A DNA stretch of 64,000 nucleotides from Magnetovibrio sp. PR-2. GTDB lineage: Bacteria > Pseudomonadota > Alphaproteobacteria > Rhodospirillales > Magnetovibrionaceae. The position numbers were made by a program, and so were the translations under genes. Shown here piece by piece: positions 1-8,646 of the stretch. The notes below the pieces were generated by a model. It made no database searches and was not told the origin of the DNA. It was given only the letters and a program-made list of their open reading frames with translations. The stretch lies in the NCBI RefSeq assembly GCF_036689815.1, contig NZ_JBAHUR010000002.1:248001-312000 (forward strand). The letters are read 5' to 3'. Numbering within the stretch: position 1 is the stretch's first letter; each line of letters starts with the position of its first letter.

Positions 1-465
1 AACCCATACACCGTTGAACATGGCGATGGACGCCTCGGCATCCAAGACAAGCCAGATGGTGCGTACGACCTGATCTTTTTGGATGCGTTCACATCCGACA
101 GCATTCCCGTGCACTTGCTCACCCGTGAAGCGTTTGAGGTGTATGTGCACAAGCTCAGCCCGCACGGTGTCATCTTGGCGCACATTTCCAACAACCATTT
201 GGACTTGGCCCCAGTGCTGGGGGGCATCGCAGGTGACCTTGGTCTCGCGGCATTTGAACGCCTGCGTCAACACAACACGTCTCCCGAAGAACATGACCGC
301 GTGGTCAATGCACAAGCCCACATGGTGGCCATTGCCCGCACATCTGGAGACCTGTTTGACGTCAAAAACAAACCAGAGTGGCAAGCCCTTGAACCGCAGA
401 CGAACATGAGAGTTTGGACGGACGCTTACAGCAATATTTTGGGAGCATTGCGCGCCCTGAAATAG
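1..465 (+). CDS. Spermidine synthase-like (SpeE-fold) protein, C-terminal part
   Basis: The reading frame is open at the left edge and ends with TAG at 463-465, so only the last 154 codons are visible. The fragment shows the hallmark end of the polyamine aminopropyltransferase/SAM fold: a GDGR stretch near residue 8 and then YDLIFLDAF followed by a PVHLLTREAF segment, which in this family carries the acidic catalytic/substrate region. Many alphaproteobacterial proteins of this type are fused to a membrane domain and are not true spermidine synthases; the N-terminus needed to decide is outside the window. It converges on the phosphatase gene with only one base between their ends. Confidence 0.75.
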   Translation, partial: NPYTVEHGDGRLGIQDKPDGAYDLIFLDAFTSDSIPVHLLTREAFEVYVHKLSPHGVILAHISNNHLDLAPVLGGIAGDLGLAAFERLRQHNTSPEEHDRVVNAQAHMVAIARTSGDLFDVKNKPEWQALEPQTNMRVWTDAYSNILGALRALK

Positions 466-466
466 G

Positions 467-1657
467 TTAGCGCGACACCATCACCAGCGTCAGGTCATCG
501 CCTAAGGGCCCCACACTTCGCGCCTCAAACGCAGCACGCAAAGCATCGATGACGGGGATACCTTCGCGGTCTTTCACAGCATCTTCAACCATTCTCAACA
601 GCTGTGTTTCATTGATCACATCACCAAATTCATCCGCCGTTTCAATTAAGGCATCGCTGTACAAAAACAAGAAGTCGCCTGCACGGAAAGGCAATTGATA
701 GGTATCGTACTGAGAACCTTGTTTCATGCCCAACGGCACACCGCGGGTGGTGTGGTACGCGACGCCGGAACCATCCAACTTGCCCATGATGACACTGGGC
801 GCCGCTGCTGCCGAATAGGTTAAGGTATCGCTGTTGGTGTCGATCACCGCATAAAACATTGTGGCGTATTGGCCCAACGGCAGCAGCTCATTCAAATCAT
901 TGTTCAAGTCTGCCAAATACCCTGACACGTCAGCATTCAAAGGACGCATGTGGCTCATCAGCGCATGCAAACGGAAGGTGTTGAGCGACGCACCAACGCC
1001 GTGCCCAGAAAAGTCCACACTATAGACACCGGTCATACCGTCACCCAAAATATGTGTCCCCCAAATATCCCCACCCAGCTCGGAAGACGTCTCAAAATGT
1101 GCATCAATCGCCACGCGGCGCTCGGTACGGATTTCATCCAACAAGGTTTGCGGCGGCAACAAGGCCTCTTGCATGCGCCTAGCCGCACCAAGCTCAGCTT
1201 CTAAGCGCATCTGGTCTTGATAGACTTGTGCCAAGTGGCGTAGCTCCAGGTGCGTGCGCACACGGGTGATCAATTCTGCGGTGTTGATGGGCTTGGACAG
1301 CATGTCCGTTGCGCCACTGGCGTAAATCTTGTTGCGCTCTTCCGGGCTGTTGAGCGCCGTTTGCACCAAAATCGGCACCGTGCCTTGCTCGGTACTCGAG
1401 CGCAGGATTTGCATGAATTCCATACCGTCCATGCGCGGCATCATGATGTCGAGAACGATCAGGTCGGGACTGAAGCTTTCAACCTTGTCCAAAGCATCGA
1501 TGCCGTCCACCGCCGTTTCTTGGTTGTTGACACCAGCCGCCGTCAAAAGTGCACCGATCAGCATCCGGTTGCGTTCATTGTCGTCAACAATCAACACCCG
1601 GGCTTGGGAGAGAAATTCATCTAAAGAGTGTGCGTGGGCCGCTTGTGGTTCTGTCAC
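467..1657 (-). CDS. Response regulator fused to PP2C-type (SpoIIE/RsbU-like) phosphatase
   Basis: This 396-residue protein starts with a receiver domain (about 18-140; acidic pocket D25/D26 and probable phospho-acceptor D70 in LIVLDIMMP), followed by a linker helix and a SpoIIE/PP2C phosphatase domain (about 180-395) with the metal-binding ELGGDIWG and DFSGHG motifs and a GDDLTLVMV ending. Proteins of this architecture dephosphorylate a STAS anti-sigma-antagonist in response to an upstream histidine kinase. Its start overlaps the HATPase gene by 4 bases, and a STAS gene lies just before that, so the target is likely encoded in the same operon. No cognate histidine kinase is adjacent; the operon instead begins with a chemoreceptor. 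Confidence 0.88.
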   Translation of the reverse strand: MTEPQAAHAHSLDEFLSQARVLIVDDNERNRMLIGALLTAAGVNNQETAVDGIDALDKVESFSPDLIVLDIMMPRMDGMEFMQILRSSTEQGTVPILVQTALNSPEERNKIYASGATDMLSKPINTAELITRVRTHLELRHLAQVYQDQMRLEAELGAARRMQEALLPPQTLLDEIRTERRVAIDAHFETSSELGGDIWGTHILGDGMTGVYSVDFSGHGVGASLNTFRLHALMSHMRPLNADVSGYLADLNNDLNELLPLGQYATMFYAVIDTNSDTLTYSAAAAPSVIMGKLDGSGVAYHTTRGVPLGMKQGSQYDTYQLPFRAGDFLFLYSDALIETADEFGDVINETQLLRMVEDAVKDREGIPVIDALRAAFEARSVGPLGDDLTLVMVSR

Positions 1658-2421
1658 CTCTCAAACCGCATGGTCATCATACGGCCTCCTTCGGTAATGG
1701 CGATGCCTGAGGTCAGGCTTTCGATCAAATTCAACCCCCAGCCCGTCACGCTTTGTTCAACCGGCGCTTCGACGTCGAAGCCCGCACCGTGATCCAAGAT
1801 GGAGACACTGAGCGCCTCAGCCCCCCACTTAGCCCAAACTTCAATACGCTTTTGCCCAGCCTCGACGCTTTCGAGCTTGTCTTGAACCGTGTCTGCGTAC
1901 GAGCCTAAGTCATGAAAGCTGTCTGGCAGTGTTTTGTTCAGCCCCATGTTGCCGTGGATCAAGCCGTTGGCCAGCGCCTCTTGCAAGGCCAACTCCAGTT
2001 TCATCTTCAAGTCTTCACTCAGGGCGATTTTTGCATCAATCCAGCGATAAAAGTGCAGGGCCACTTCGTTTTTATAAGCGCTTGCCGTGGTCAAAGAAAG
2101 ATAGACATCGTTGTCTTCAATGCGCCTCACAACACCGTCATCAAATCCGCAAAAGCTGGGGGTTGCCTCAACGCAGGCGCACACCGAAGGGATCATGACC
2201 AGATCCAAACCATGTTCAGTGACCTCAGAGGCCACAAACACGCACCCACCTCCGTTGGATGCGACGGCAGAGATATGACTGTGACCTCCACCGCCGTCAG
2301 CTCCACTCTCGCCCACAGAAACTTGAGTTGTGGATAGGCCTTTCGTTTGCGCGAACGCCGCCACGCTGGGCGGCAACATCGCCCCATACAGCAGATTCAA
2401 ACTGGAAGCCCCCCCGTTCAT
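1654..2421 (-). CDS. RsbW-like anti-sigma/serine kinase (HATPase_c) protein
   Basis: This 255-residue protein has a GHKL ATPase domain in its C-terminal half: the N box ends in EALANGLIHGN (148-158), a G1-type DHGAGF lies at 210-215, and a GWGLNLI glycine motif is near 230. The first 100 residues are unassigned and rich in Gly/Ser. In partner-switching modules such kinases bind a sigma or other target and phosphorylate the STAS partner. The gene sits 6 bases after the STAS stop and overlaps the phosphatase start (ATGA-type), which suggests translational coupling. The actual target is not visible: no sigma factor gene is nearby. It could also regulate a non-sigma output. Confidence 0.82.
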   Translation of the reverse strand: MNGGASSLNLLYGAMLPPSVAAFAQTKGLSTTQVSVGESGADGGGGHSHISAVASNGGGCVFVASEVTEHGLDLVMIPSVCACVEATPSFCGFDDGVVRRIEDNDVYLSLTTASAYKNEVALHFYRWIDAKIALSEDLKMKLELALQEALANGLIHGNMGLNKTLPDSFHDLGSYADTVQDKLESVEAGQKRIEVWAKWGAEALSVSILDHGAGFDVEAPVEQSVTGWGLNLIESLTSGIAITEGGRMMTMRFER

Positions 2422-2427
2422 GGCGGC

Positions 2428-2730
2428 TTAGTTGATGTCGATCAATTCGTTGAACTTGGTAATGTCCAACATCTTTGCGACTTGGTCGCTAGCCCCGGTC
2501 AATGAAATGGAAAGGCTATTTTCTTGGGCCGCTTCTTTCACCAACAGCAAAAGCCCCAAACCTGCGGAATCGATAAATTCCAAGTCAGATAAGTTGACCG
2601 AGCAAGTCGAAGGCCCCGGCTCGCTTAACGACTGAGTGATTTCACGAAACACGTCGTGATCGGAAAAGGTCAAGCGGCCTTTTAGATTCACCGTGCGCTG
2701 AGAGCTGTCAGAATTGATTGTATATTCCAT
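2428..2730 (-). CDS. STAS-domain anti-sigma factor antagonist
   Basis: This is a 100-residue single STAS domain. The segment EFIDSAGLGLL contains S55, the position phosphorylated in SpoIIAA/RsbV proteins. A longer open frame exists upstream, but the start at 2730 is chosen because a GGAGAAGG ribosome site lies a few bases before it, the length then matches the family, and the longer version would overlap the chemoreceptor gene. It lies 47 bases after the chemoreceptor and 6 bases before the HATPase gene in one apparent operon. Expected role: unphosphorylated form sequesters the HATPase protein, releasing its target. Confidence 0.9.
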   Translation of the reverse strand: MEYTINSDSSQRTVNLKGRLTFSDHDVFREITQSLSEPGPSTCSVNLSDLEFIDSAGLGLLLLVKEAAQENSLSISLTGASDQVAKMLDITKFNELIDIN

Positions 2731-2777
2731 TATACCTTCTCCAAGGATTGCCTTCCCGAGGGATTTACCCCAATTTT

Positions 2778-4727
2778 TTATGATCTTACCGTTTTCAGGA
2801 ACGATCCGACAACTTGATTTAATTCTTGCGTCGGTTTGTTCAGGTCTTGACCTTTCCACAGCACCCGAATGGCGGAGCTATAAGACGAGGCCGAAGACCG
2901 GCTGACGTCGGCGACCGCACTCGATACCAACTGAGCATCGTCATTGACATCACGCATGTTGCGCGCGATTTCCTGGGTCGATGCCCCCTGCTCTTCCACC
3001 GCTGCGGCGGTCGCTGACGAGGCTTCGCTGATTTGTTCGATGGTTTTGCCGAACTCACGAATAGACTGAGCGGAATCTTCCGTCGCATTTTGAATACCGG
3101 TGATCTGGATGCTGATTTCATCCGTGGCTTTGGCCGTTTGGTTGGCCAAGTTTTTGACCTCACTCGCCACAACAGCAAAGCCTTTCCCGGCTTCACCCGC
3201 CCGCGCGGCTTCAATGGTTGCATTCAGCGCCAACAAGTTGGTTTGGTCCGCAATGTCGGTGATCAACTCGACCACTTCACCAATTTTCAGTGCCGCGTCG
3301 GACAGCCCTTGAACCTTGGCAATGGTGCGTTCGGCTTCTTGCGTTGCCGCATTGGCCATTTGCGAACCACGCGCCACTTGGCTGCTGATTTCCGAGATCG
3401 ATGACGAGAGTTCTTCCGCAGCCGCAGAAACCGTTGCCACGTTTGCCGTGGTGCGCCCGGACGCTTCCGCAACGTCCAAAGACCGACTGGTGGATTGATC
3501 GATCTTTGAGCCCATTTTCTCCGCAATCTTGATAATGTCACGGGAATCGTCGGTCACAGCCGTCAAGATCGCCGTGACCTGCTGATCGAAGTCCTTGATC
3601 GCCACGTCCATCTCTTCCGAACGGCGCGCTTTTTCTTCGTGTTCTTGTTGTTGTTGAAGCGCCAGCTTTTCTGCCTGGATCATGTTGTCTTTAAAGACCC
3701 CCAGCGCATCGGCCATGACGCCGATTTCATTGGTGCGGTCTTGATGCGGAATTTCGGTGTCGGTATTGTTTTCCGCAAGCGCGTGCATAACGTCCGTCAT
3801 CCGTCCGATGGGACGGCTGATCTGTCCACCAATCACCAATGCCTGAATACCGATCAAAACCGCCATAATCAAAAGCGCGAACAAGATCGTGTAAAACGAG
3901 CTCGACAACGTATCGTTGGCATCTTGTGAGGCCATTGTCCGTGCGGCAAAGGTTTGGGACATCAACTCATCAAACAGCGGCGTAACCTCAGCAAACATCG
4001 TGCTGAGAGATTCTTTTTGTGGAATGAGATCAAGAAGCAAAGGTGCCAATTGATTGAAGGATGCATGGTAATCTTTCATCAAGGTGATGAGCTCTTCACG
4101 ATCGTCCTTAGGCACGGAAGACCATGCCATCTGGAACACGAATTCACCTAAACGGGCCTTCATCTCTTCAATGTATTGAGGGTCCTGGAGAAGCAAAAAG
4201 TCCTTCTCATGTCCGCGCATCAACTGGAGCTTCACCAACAACGTTTGGTCACTGATGATTTCAAGCTCACCCGTGATATTGTCGACAGCCTCAGCCATCT
4301 CACCGCGCAAGCCCGTATCCGGCGTTAAACCGAACGCATTATATATAGCTTGCACATAATCGAATTGCTCTTGATAAGCGTCGAACTTTTCGCGGACCTG
4401 TTCGACCAATACAGCCATATCCGTGCCCGCATGCAATTCGCTCAGCTGATCCAGACCGACCTGGATGTTTTGACTGGTTTGTTCGTGCTTTTCGACATAT
4501 GCGTTGTCGAGCTCCAGCAAGAAATCTTTCTCATGCCTGCGGGCATTGAGGAATTGATATTTCACATCTTCTGTGAGGAGCAGACCATTAACAGCTTTCG
4601 CTTCAACGTCAATGGCATGCTCTAACTGTGAGTTGCTGGTCAAATAGATCACGCCCACGATCACGAAGCCGACAACGGCCGCAATCGCGATAATCACCGT
4701 CTGTAGACGGATCGGTAAGTTTTTCAT
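2778..4727 (-). CDS. Methyl-accepting chemotaxis protein with HBM-like sensor domain
   Basis: This is a chemoreceptor of about 649 residues. It has TM1 near residues 10-30, a large periplasmic all-helical region (about 35-280) with two similar HEKDFLL segments, as seen in helical bimodular (HBM) sensor domains, TM2 near 285-305, HAMP, and a classical signalling hairpin ([24 protein letters not shown]). The ATG at 4727 is preferred because GGGGAT lies just before it; in-frame starts at 4739 and 4802 are also possible. The C-terminus lacks an obvious CheR-tethering pentapeptide. It leads the operon that continues with STAS, HATPase and PP2C genes, an unusual partner set for a chemoreceptor. Confidence 0.9.
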   Translation of the reverse strand: MKNLPIRLQTVIIAIAAVVGFVIVGVIYLTSNSQLEHAIDVEAKAVNGLLLTEDVKYQFLNARRHEKDFLLELDNAYVEKHEQTSQNIQVGLDQLSELHAGTDMAVLVEQVREKFDAYQEQFDYVQAIYNAFGLTPDTGLRGEMAEAVDNITGELEIISDQTLLVKLQLMRGHEKDFLLLQDPQYIEEMKARLGEFVFQMAWSSVPKDDREELITLMKDYHASFNQLAPLLLDLIPQKESLSTMFAEVTPLFDELMSQTFAARTMASQDANDTLSSSFYTILFALLIMAVLIGIQALVIGGQISRPIGRMTDVMHALAENNTDTEIPHQDRTNEIGVMADALGVFKDNMIQAEKLALQQQQEHEEKARRSEEMDVAIKDFDQQVTAILTAVTDDSRDIIKIAEKMGSKIDQSTSRSLDVAEASGRTTANVATVSAAAEELSSSISEISSQVARGSQMANAATQEAERTIAKVQGLSDAALKIGEVVELITDIADQTNLLALNATIEAARAGEAGKGFAVVASEVKNLANQTAKATDEISIQITGIQNATEDSAQSIREFGKTIEQISEASSATAAAVEEQGASTQEIARNMRDVNDDAQLVSSAVADVSRSSASSYSSAIRVLWKGQDLNKPTQELNQVVGSFLKTVRS

Positions 4728-4739
4728 TTTTATCCCCAT

Positions 4740-5077
4740 AGTCAACAAGCGCCCTGCCACTCCTATAAGAACGCTTGCTCTGGCTTTTTTGATTGACGTC
4801 ACGCTTACCCCCCGAAAACGTCAATCGATTTGGGTCCCCCGACCCAAAAGTCTTCTTGTATGCATCACTTTAATGGAGTTCTTTTCCTTTTGGTAAACAA
4901 AAACAGTGCAAAAGGATTAGTTCCCGCAATGCAACATTACGTGTCTCTTATGCAACCGCATGAGACACACCAAGCCAGTTCTTTATGCGCTCTTTGGACA
5001 CAACATTATAAGCACATTTGCGCCAAGTATCTGGGGCTCAAAAGTATTATCAGCTTGGTAATAAGGATAATCTCGAG
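4740..5077. other. Intergenic region upstream of the chemoreceptor operon
   Basis: About 340 bases without a convincing gene. One plus-strand open frame (4830-5081) has no homology I recognise and no good ribosome site. The region must carry the promoter of the chemoreceptor operon (minus strand). The only structured element seen is the inverted repeat at 4941-4968. Confidence 0.5.
4941..4968. repeat. Inverted repeat, possible operator or hairpin
   Basis: The arms GTGTCTC-TT-ATGC and GCAT-GAGACAC are complementary over 11 pairs with a two-base bulge and a four-base loop. There is no T-run after it on either strand, so a terminator is unlikely. It lies about 215 bases upstream of the chemoreceptor start. 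Function is not known. Confidence 0.35.
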
Positions 5078-6145
5078 CTAATCAGAGTTTGAGCGAGCCG
5101 TCGTCACGTCTTGCCCCATACCTTCCATGCGCTTGTGCCAGCGCTCACGGGCCAAAGCCTGCATGTCTTCGACTTTGTCCAGTTCGTCGGTAATCTCCAA
5201 CCCTATAAGGGTCTCGACCACGTCTTCCAACGTCACCACACCTTGCACGGCACCGTACTCATCAACAACCAGCGCGATATGGGCCTTGTCGCGCATCAGC
5301 CGATCGTAGGTATCCGACGCGCTTGCGCTGTCTGCAATCACGATAAAATCGCGTTTGAAATCGTGCAGCATGCGTTCAAACTCGTCGCGTGCTTGGGCGA
5401 TCAACAAATCCGTTTTCAGCACGTAGCCTTGAATATCGTCGCTGCTGTCGACAAAAACGGGAATGCGCGAAAACGGTGTTTGGGCGTGGTTGGAAAAGAA
5501 GACCTCCACCGACATGTTGCCAGACACGGAAAAGATCACCGGGCGCGGCGTCATAATGTCGCGCACGGACAGCTTTCTCAGCTTGATCAGGTTGGACGCG
5601 ATTGAGTGTTCCTTGTCATCCAACACGCCTTCGTCACGACCGATCTGCAGCATCGCTTTCATTTCTTCACGGCTGTAGGTGTGCGCCGTCGCATCCGCAG
5701 GCGAGATTAAGCGGGTGAGTTTTTCCGAAGCCCAGACAATGGGGTGCAGAGCAATGGCCATGGCCTGAATGGTCCGCGCCACAATGGGGGCCAGCCCCTG
5801 CCAATACGTCGCGCCCAAGGTCTTGGGGATGATTTCGGAAAACACCAAAATCAAAAACGTCAACACGCCCGACGTAATGCCCAAATACTCATTGCCGAAC
5901 ACCACCGTCGCCTGCGCGCCCACGCCCGCCGCACCAACTGTGTGGGCAATAGTGTTCGCGGTTAAGATCGCCGCCAAAGGTCTGTCGATGTTATCGCGCA
6001 ACTTCGCCAAAAGCTGCGCCGTGCGGGTTTCGGGATCAAGCGAAGCAACGTAAGACGGCCGAATGGATAGCAACACCGCTTCGGACACGGAGCAAATGAA
6101 CGACACGCCGATGGCGAGCATGAGATACAAAAACAATAAAGTCAC
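5078..6145 (-). CDS. CNNM/HlyC-CorC family protein (DUF21 plus CBS pair)
   Basis: This 355-residue inner-membrane protein has an N-terminal DUF21/CNNM membrane domain (about 1-170; helices at 3-25, 60-85, 90-112 and 118-140; signature SEIIPKTLG) followed by two CBS domains (about 195-310; DIMTPRP and VVDEYGAVQGVVTLED). Family members are implicated in Mg2+/Co2+ efflux or resistance. It lacks the extra C-terminal CorC/HlyC domain beyond a short tail. A degenerate copy of its first 55 codons sits about 1 kb away at 7138-7306. The start at 6145 keeps the complete first membrane helix. Confidence 0.88.
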   Translation of the reverse strand: MTLLFLYLMLAIGVSFICSVSEAVLLSIRPSYVASLDPETRTAQLLAKLRDNIDRPLAAILTANTIAHTVGAAGVGAQATVVFGNEYLGITSGVLTFLILVFSEIIPKTLGATYWQGLAPIVARTIQAMAIALHPIVWASEKLTRLISPADATAHTYSREEMKAMLQIGRDEGVLDDKEHSIASNLIKLRKLSVRDIMTPRPVIFSVSGNMSVEVFFSNHAQTPFSRIPVFVDSSDDIQGYVLKTDLLIAQARDEFERMLHDFKRDFIVIADSASASDTYDRLMRDKAHIALVVDEYGAVQGVVTLEDVVETLIGLEITDELDKVEDMQALARERWHKRMEGMGQDVTTARSNSD

Positions 6146-6281
6146 AGCGCAGATCCCTTAATATGTCGAGACGTGTGGTGTGCAGGCTACAGAGCAATGC
6201 CTGTTGGGACAATCGTTTTTGGTAGACGAATCCGACACCTCGCGTCAAACTACGAACCTCAAAGCATCCAGGACTTATTCA

Positions 6282-6461
6282 TTGAGCCACACGCCTCCCA
6301 AAGAGCCCATCGCAAGCCCCTGCATTGGCATGTGCACATTGAACGATCAAGACATCTGTATCGGCTGCTGCAGAACCCTCAACGAAATCAAGGCATGGGG
6401 CGATGCGGATGACAGCGCGCGCCGGGCTATACTTGAGCGTGTCTCTAAACGCCCCCCTTGA
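6282..6461 (+). CDS. DUF1289 small cysteine-rich protein
   Basis: The protein contains SPCIGMC and CIGCCRTLNEI followed by a conserved Trp, the DUF1289 pattern of four or more cysteines that probably binds metal. The frame is open from an ATG at 6180, but the TTG at 6282 is preferred: it has AGGA eight bases upstream and gives a 59-residue protein of the usual size, while the extra N-terminus looks unlike anything conserved. It is followed after 23 bases by the SET-domain gene on the same strand. Function of the family is unknown. Confidence 0.75.
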   Translation: MSHTPPKEPIASPCIGMCTLNDQDICIGCCRTLNEIKAWGDADDSARRAILERVSKRPP

Positions 6462-6484
6462 AGCCAAACAAACGAGAGCATTCC

Positions 6485-6874
6485 ATGAAAAATGCCAAAC
6501 ACCTGAAAGTCTTTGATGCGAAAACCGGGCAAGGCCTGAAGGCCTTAAAATCCTTCACCGCAGGCGAAGAGCTGATTGAGTACCTGGGCCCCAGAATTCA
6601 CAGCGATGAAGCCAATGAAAACCCCAACCCCTACCTCTTTGGCCTCAATGAAGACTACTGCATCGACGGCTCATCCCTGTCCAACCTGGCACGCTACATC
6701 AATCATTCCTGCACGCCCAACGCACAAGCCGTGTTAAGCCATGACGAGCTCAGCATCACCATTGAAGCCATAAAGCCCATTGAGGTCGGCGATGAAATCC
6801 TGATCGATTACGGCGAAGAATATTTCGAAGCCTACATCGCTCCGATTGGGTGTAAATGTTCAAAGTGTGACTAG
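6485..6874 (+). CDS. SET-domain protein, putative lysine methyltransferase
   Basis: This 129-residue protein is a minimal SET fold: NHSCTPN at 73-79 (SAM pocket/pseudoknot motif), an ILIDYGEEYF segment near 105-114 with the catalytic-type tyrosines, and a C-terminal C-x-C-x2-C post-SET-like motif (C123, C125, C128). Such eukaryote-like domains occur sporadically in bacteria, with few known substrates. The start at 6485 follows a GAGAG ribosome site; an in-frame ATG at 6458 overlaps the upstream gene. It likely forms a two-gene unit with the DUF1289 protein. Substrate (ribosomal protein, histone-like protein or other) cannot be read from sequence. Confidence 0.85.
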   Translation: MKNAKHLKVFDAKTGQGLKALKSFTAGEELIEYLGPRIHSDEANENPNPYLFGLNEDYCIDGSSLSNLARYINHSCTPNAQAVLSHDELSITIEAIKPIEVGDEILIDYGEEYFEAYIAPIGCKCSKCD

Positions 6875-6906
6875 GCAGAATTTCTCTTTACCCCCTGCCC
6901 CGAGCC

Positions 6907-6987
6907 TCAGGTGAGAAAAATCTTATACACGGCGATCCCGATCCCAACGATCCACAATGATGCAAGAATCAGCTTCTCAGTGTTCAT
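6907..6987 (-). CDS. Possible 26-residue single-span membrane peptide
   Basis: A short open frame encodes MNTEKL, then a continuous hydrophobic stretch of about 17 residues, then a short KIF tail. This is the shape of small single-pass membrane proteins. A purine-rich AGACGGA precedes the ATG. It is downstream of, and in frame with, the degenerate CNNM fragment on the same strand, so it could also be debris of a duplicated membrane protein. No known family recognised. Confidence 0.35.
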   Translation of the reverse strand: MNTEKLILASLWIVGIGIAVYKIFLT

Positions 6988-7137
6988 ATCCGTCTGCCTT
7001 TGCTTATAGAGTCGGGCGTACTTTATCATGTTGGATGGTCCTGAGCTACCAGCACACGCGGTCGACACCGGGAGGGGAAAAGCGCCAGGCGCAAGCAAGC
7101 TGTCACCATCTAACCAATGGAGAAACAATTTATTCCG

Positions 7138-7306
7138 ACCGCATTGATGCTGCAACTTCGCCAGCAACTTCACCGTCCGAGTTTCTGGATCGAGCGAGGT
7201 TATGAAAGACGACCGTATCAACAACAATACCGCTGCGGACACGGAACAGAAGAACGATATACAGATGGCGAGAAGAATCTGCTAAATGAAAAAAGCTTAA
7301 TATGTC
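7138..7306 (-). pseudogene. Degenerate duplicate of the CNNM gene 5' end
   Basis: The minus strand here is clearly similar to the start of the gene at 5078-6145, including bases just upstream of its start (CTTAATATGTC in both places), the SVSEAVLL-like region and the shared SLDPETRT peptide. It covers roughly the first 55 codons with substitutions and small indels, then similarity stops. There is no membrane-domain remainder or CBS domain. It is best read as the remnant of a local duplication. The stretch 6988-7137 next to it shows nothing I can identify. Confidence 0.7.
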
Positions 7307-7437
7307 CCTGGCTTATCATGTGGTCTATTCAACTAGCGACAAAGTAATGAGAGACGGTACAACAAAAATTGCAAGAGCCAATTAAGATCAACCTACATTA
7401 CAAACACGCCGCACACACAGGACCTCAACCACCCACA

Positions 7438-8552
7438 TCACTCTTCCATAGGCGGCAACGGACCACGCCAAAAAGGTAATTCATCCCAATCACGAGGGAA
7501 CCCCATTCGTGACTGCATACCAAATTGAAACCTGTAGATCAGCGGTTTAAAACGTGCGTACCAAGTTGTGGTCTCTGATATCCGGTTCAACAACAAGTGC
7601 ATTGCCGCGCAGGTCACATACAACCCCTGTTTCGGTAAGGCATCCTGCAATTGACTGGGATCAGCCAACATTTCCTTTGTTATATCTTGGTAGATTTCGG
7701 GGTAATACTCCCTGGGAAACACCATTGTTTTTGGGCTCCTGAACCAAATCGGTTCATGGTGAGCACAAGCATTTCTTACCTCAATCAAAGTACTCAGCAC
7801 AGAACGAAGGGGTCGCGTATGAAAGCCAAACTCCTGCGAAATAGCATCGGCATATTTTTGGTGAAGAATGTTAAAGATGTTGACGAGAACTCCAAAAGAA
7901 ATTCGGTGCATAATGTGGTAAGGTGAATACTCATTTATCACATCTGCGATTTTGTCTACGTCTTTCAATTTTTGGAGCTCCTCCAAATCAGACTGAAGAC
8001 CTTTCTTTGCATCTTCATTTTTCTCGCTTCGAATCGCATCCTTCAAATAAGCGACGACTTCACCTCGACCTTTATGAACAATATTATTGTAGAGCCGCTT
8101 GTTTCGGTTGTTAGTTAAGTTGTAATGGTGACGGGCAAACAGTTTGATTGTTTGAAACCCCTCATCACCCCTATCCGAGTTGTTTCCAATGTGCGAAATG
8201 ATCTTTCCACGTAAAGCAATTTCAATTTTTTCGACGGGGCCCAATAAAAACAATCGCAACTCACGGTCCAACACATACAAGTTAATGATATCGTTGAAGC
8301 TCGTCCCCTGCTCAAAGACCTCCTCAACCGCCTGTTTACCATCTGCGGTGGTCAATATTTTGCCGTGCTCGTCTATTTTTTTTGGTAGTACGGGAAGACA
8401 TATGCCCTCAACCGATGGTAGCCAATGACATTTAAATAATGACGTGCTCGATCATCGTCGCCGATGAATAGCCCCCGTCCTCTCATGAGTGAAATGAGTT
8501 CAGCGTCTTTCAGGAATGTCGAACGTTGGTTAATATCTTCCCATGGCTTCAT
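7438..8552 (-). pseudogene. Abi_2 (AbiD/AbiF-type) HEPN abortive-infection gene, frameshifted
   Basis: Two consecutive frames on the minus strand encode one Abi_2 protein. The first (from ATG at 8552) carries the family start with RGL and IGYHRLRAYVFPYYQ, then stops at 8373-8375. The second resumes at once in another frame and runs to 7438, including an R-x4-H HEPN ribonuclease motif (RNACAHH, near 7757-7780). The break falls on a run of eight A (plus-strand T at 8376-8383); nine would restore an uninterrupted protein of about 372 residues. It could be an inactivating mutation, a phase-variable tract, programmed slippage or an assembly error. The region is AT-richer than its neighbours, consistent with transfer. 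Confidence 0.8.
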
Positions 8553-8565
8553 GATGGATGTTCCC

Positions 8566-8640
8566 AAAAAAAAGGGCCTCCCCAGTTGCGCTATGCCAAC
8601 ACTCGCGTGCCGACTTAAGAAGCTGGGTAAGGCCTAATTC
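8566..8640 (-). ncRNA. Candidate structured RNA ahead of the Abi_2 gene
   Basis: About 75 nt on the minus strand form a closed structure: GGCCT and CCCAG at the 5' side pair with CTGGG and AGGCC at the 3' side, with a GC-rich inner region, and the outer stem is followed directly by eight T (8573-8566). This is a rho-independent terminator shape lying only 13 bases before the toxin-like gene start. A candidate promoter precedes it at 8647-8675. The arrangement promoter, RNA, terminator, toxin is that of RNA-antitoxin (type III-like) modules; an abiF RNA motif upstream of Abi_2 genes has been reported by comparative genomics. Homology to that motif was not tested. Confidence 0.5.
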
Positions 8641-8646
8641 GCAATC

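Noticed and set aside
4830-5081. Plus-strand open frame of 83 codons upstream of the chemoreceptor
   Set aside because: No ribosome site, no recognisable product, and it spans the expected promoter region.
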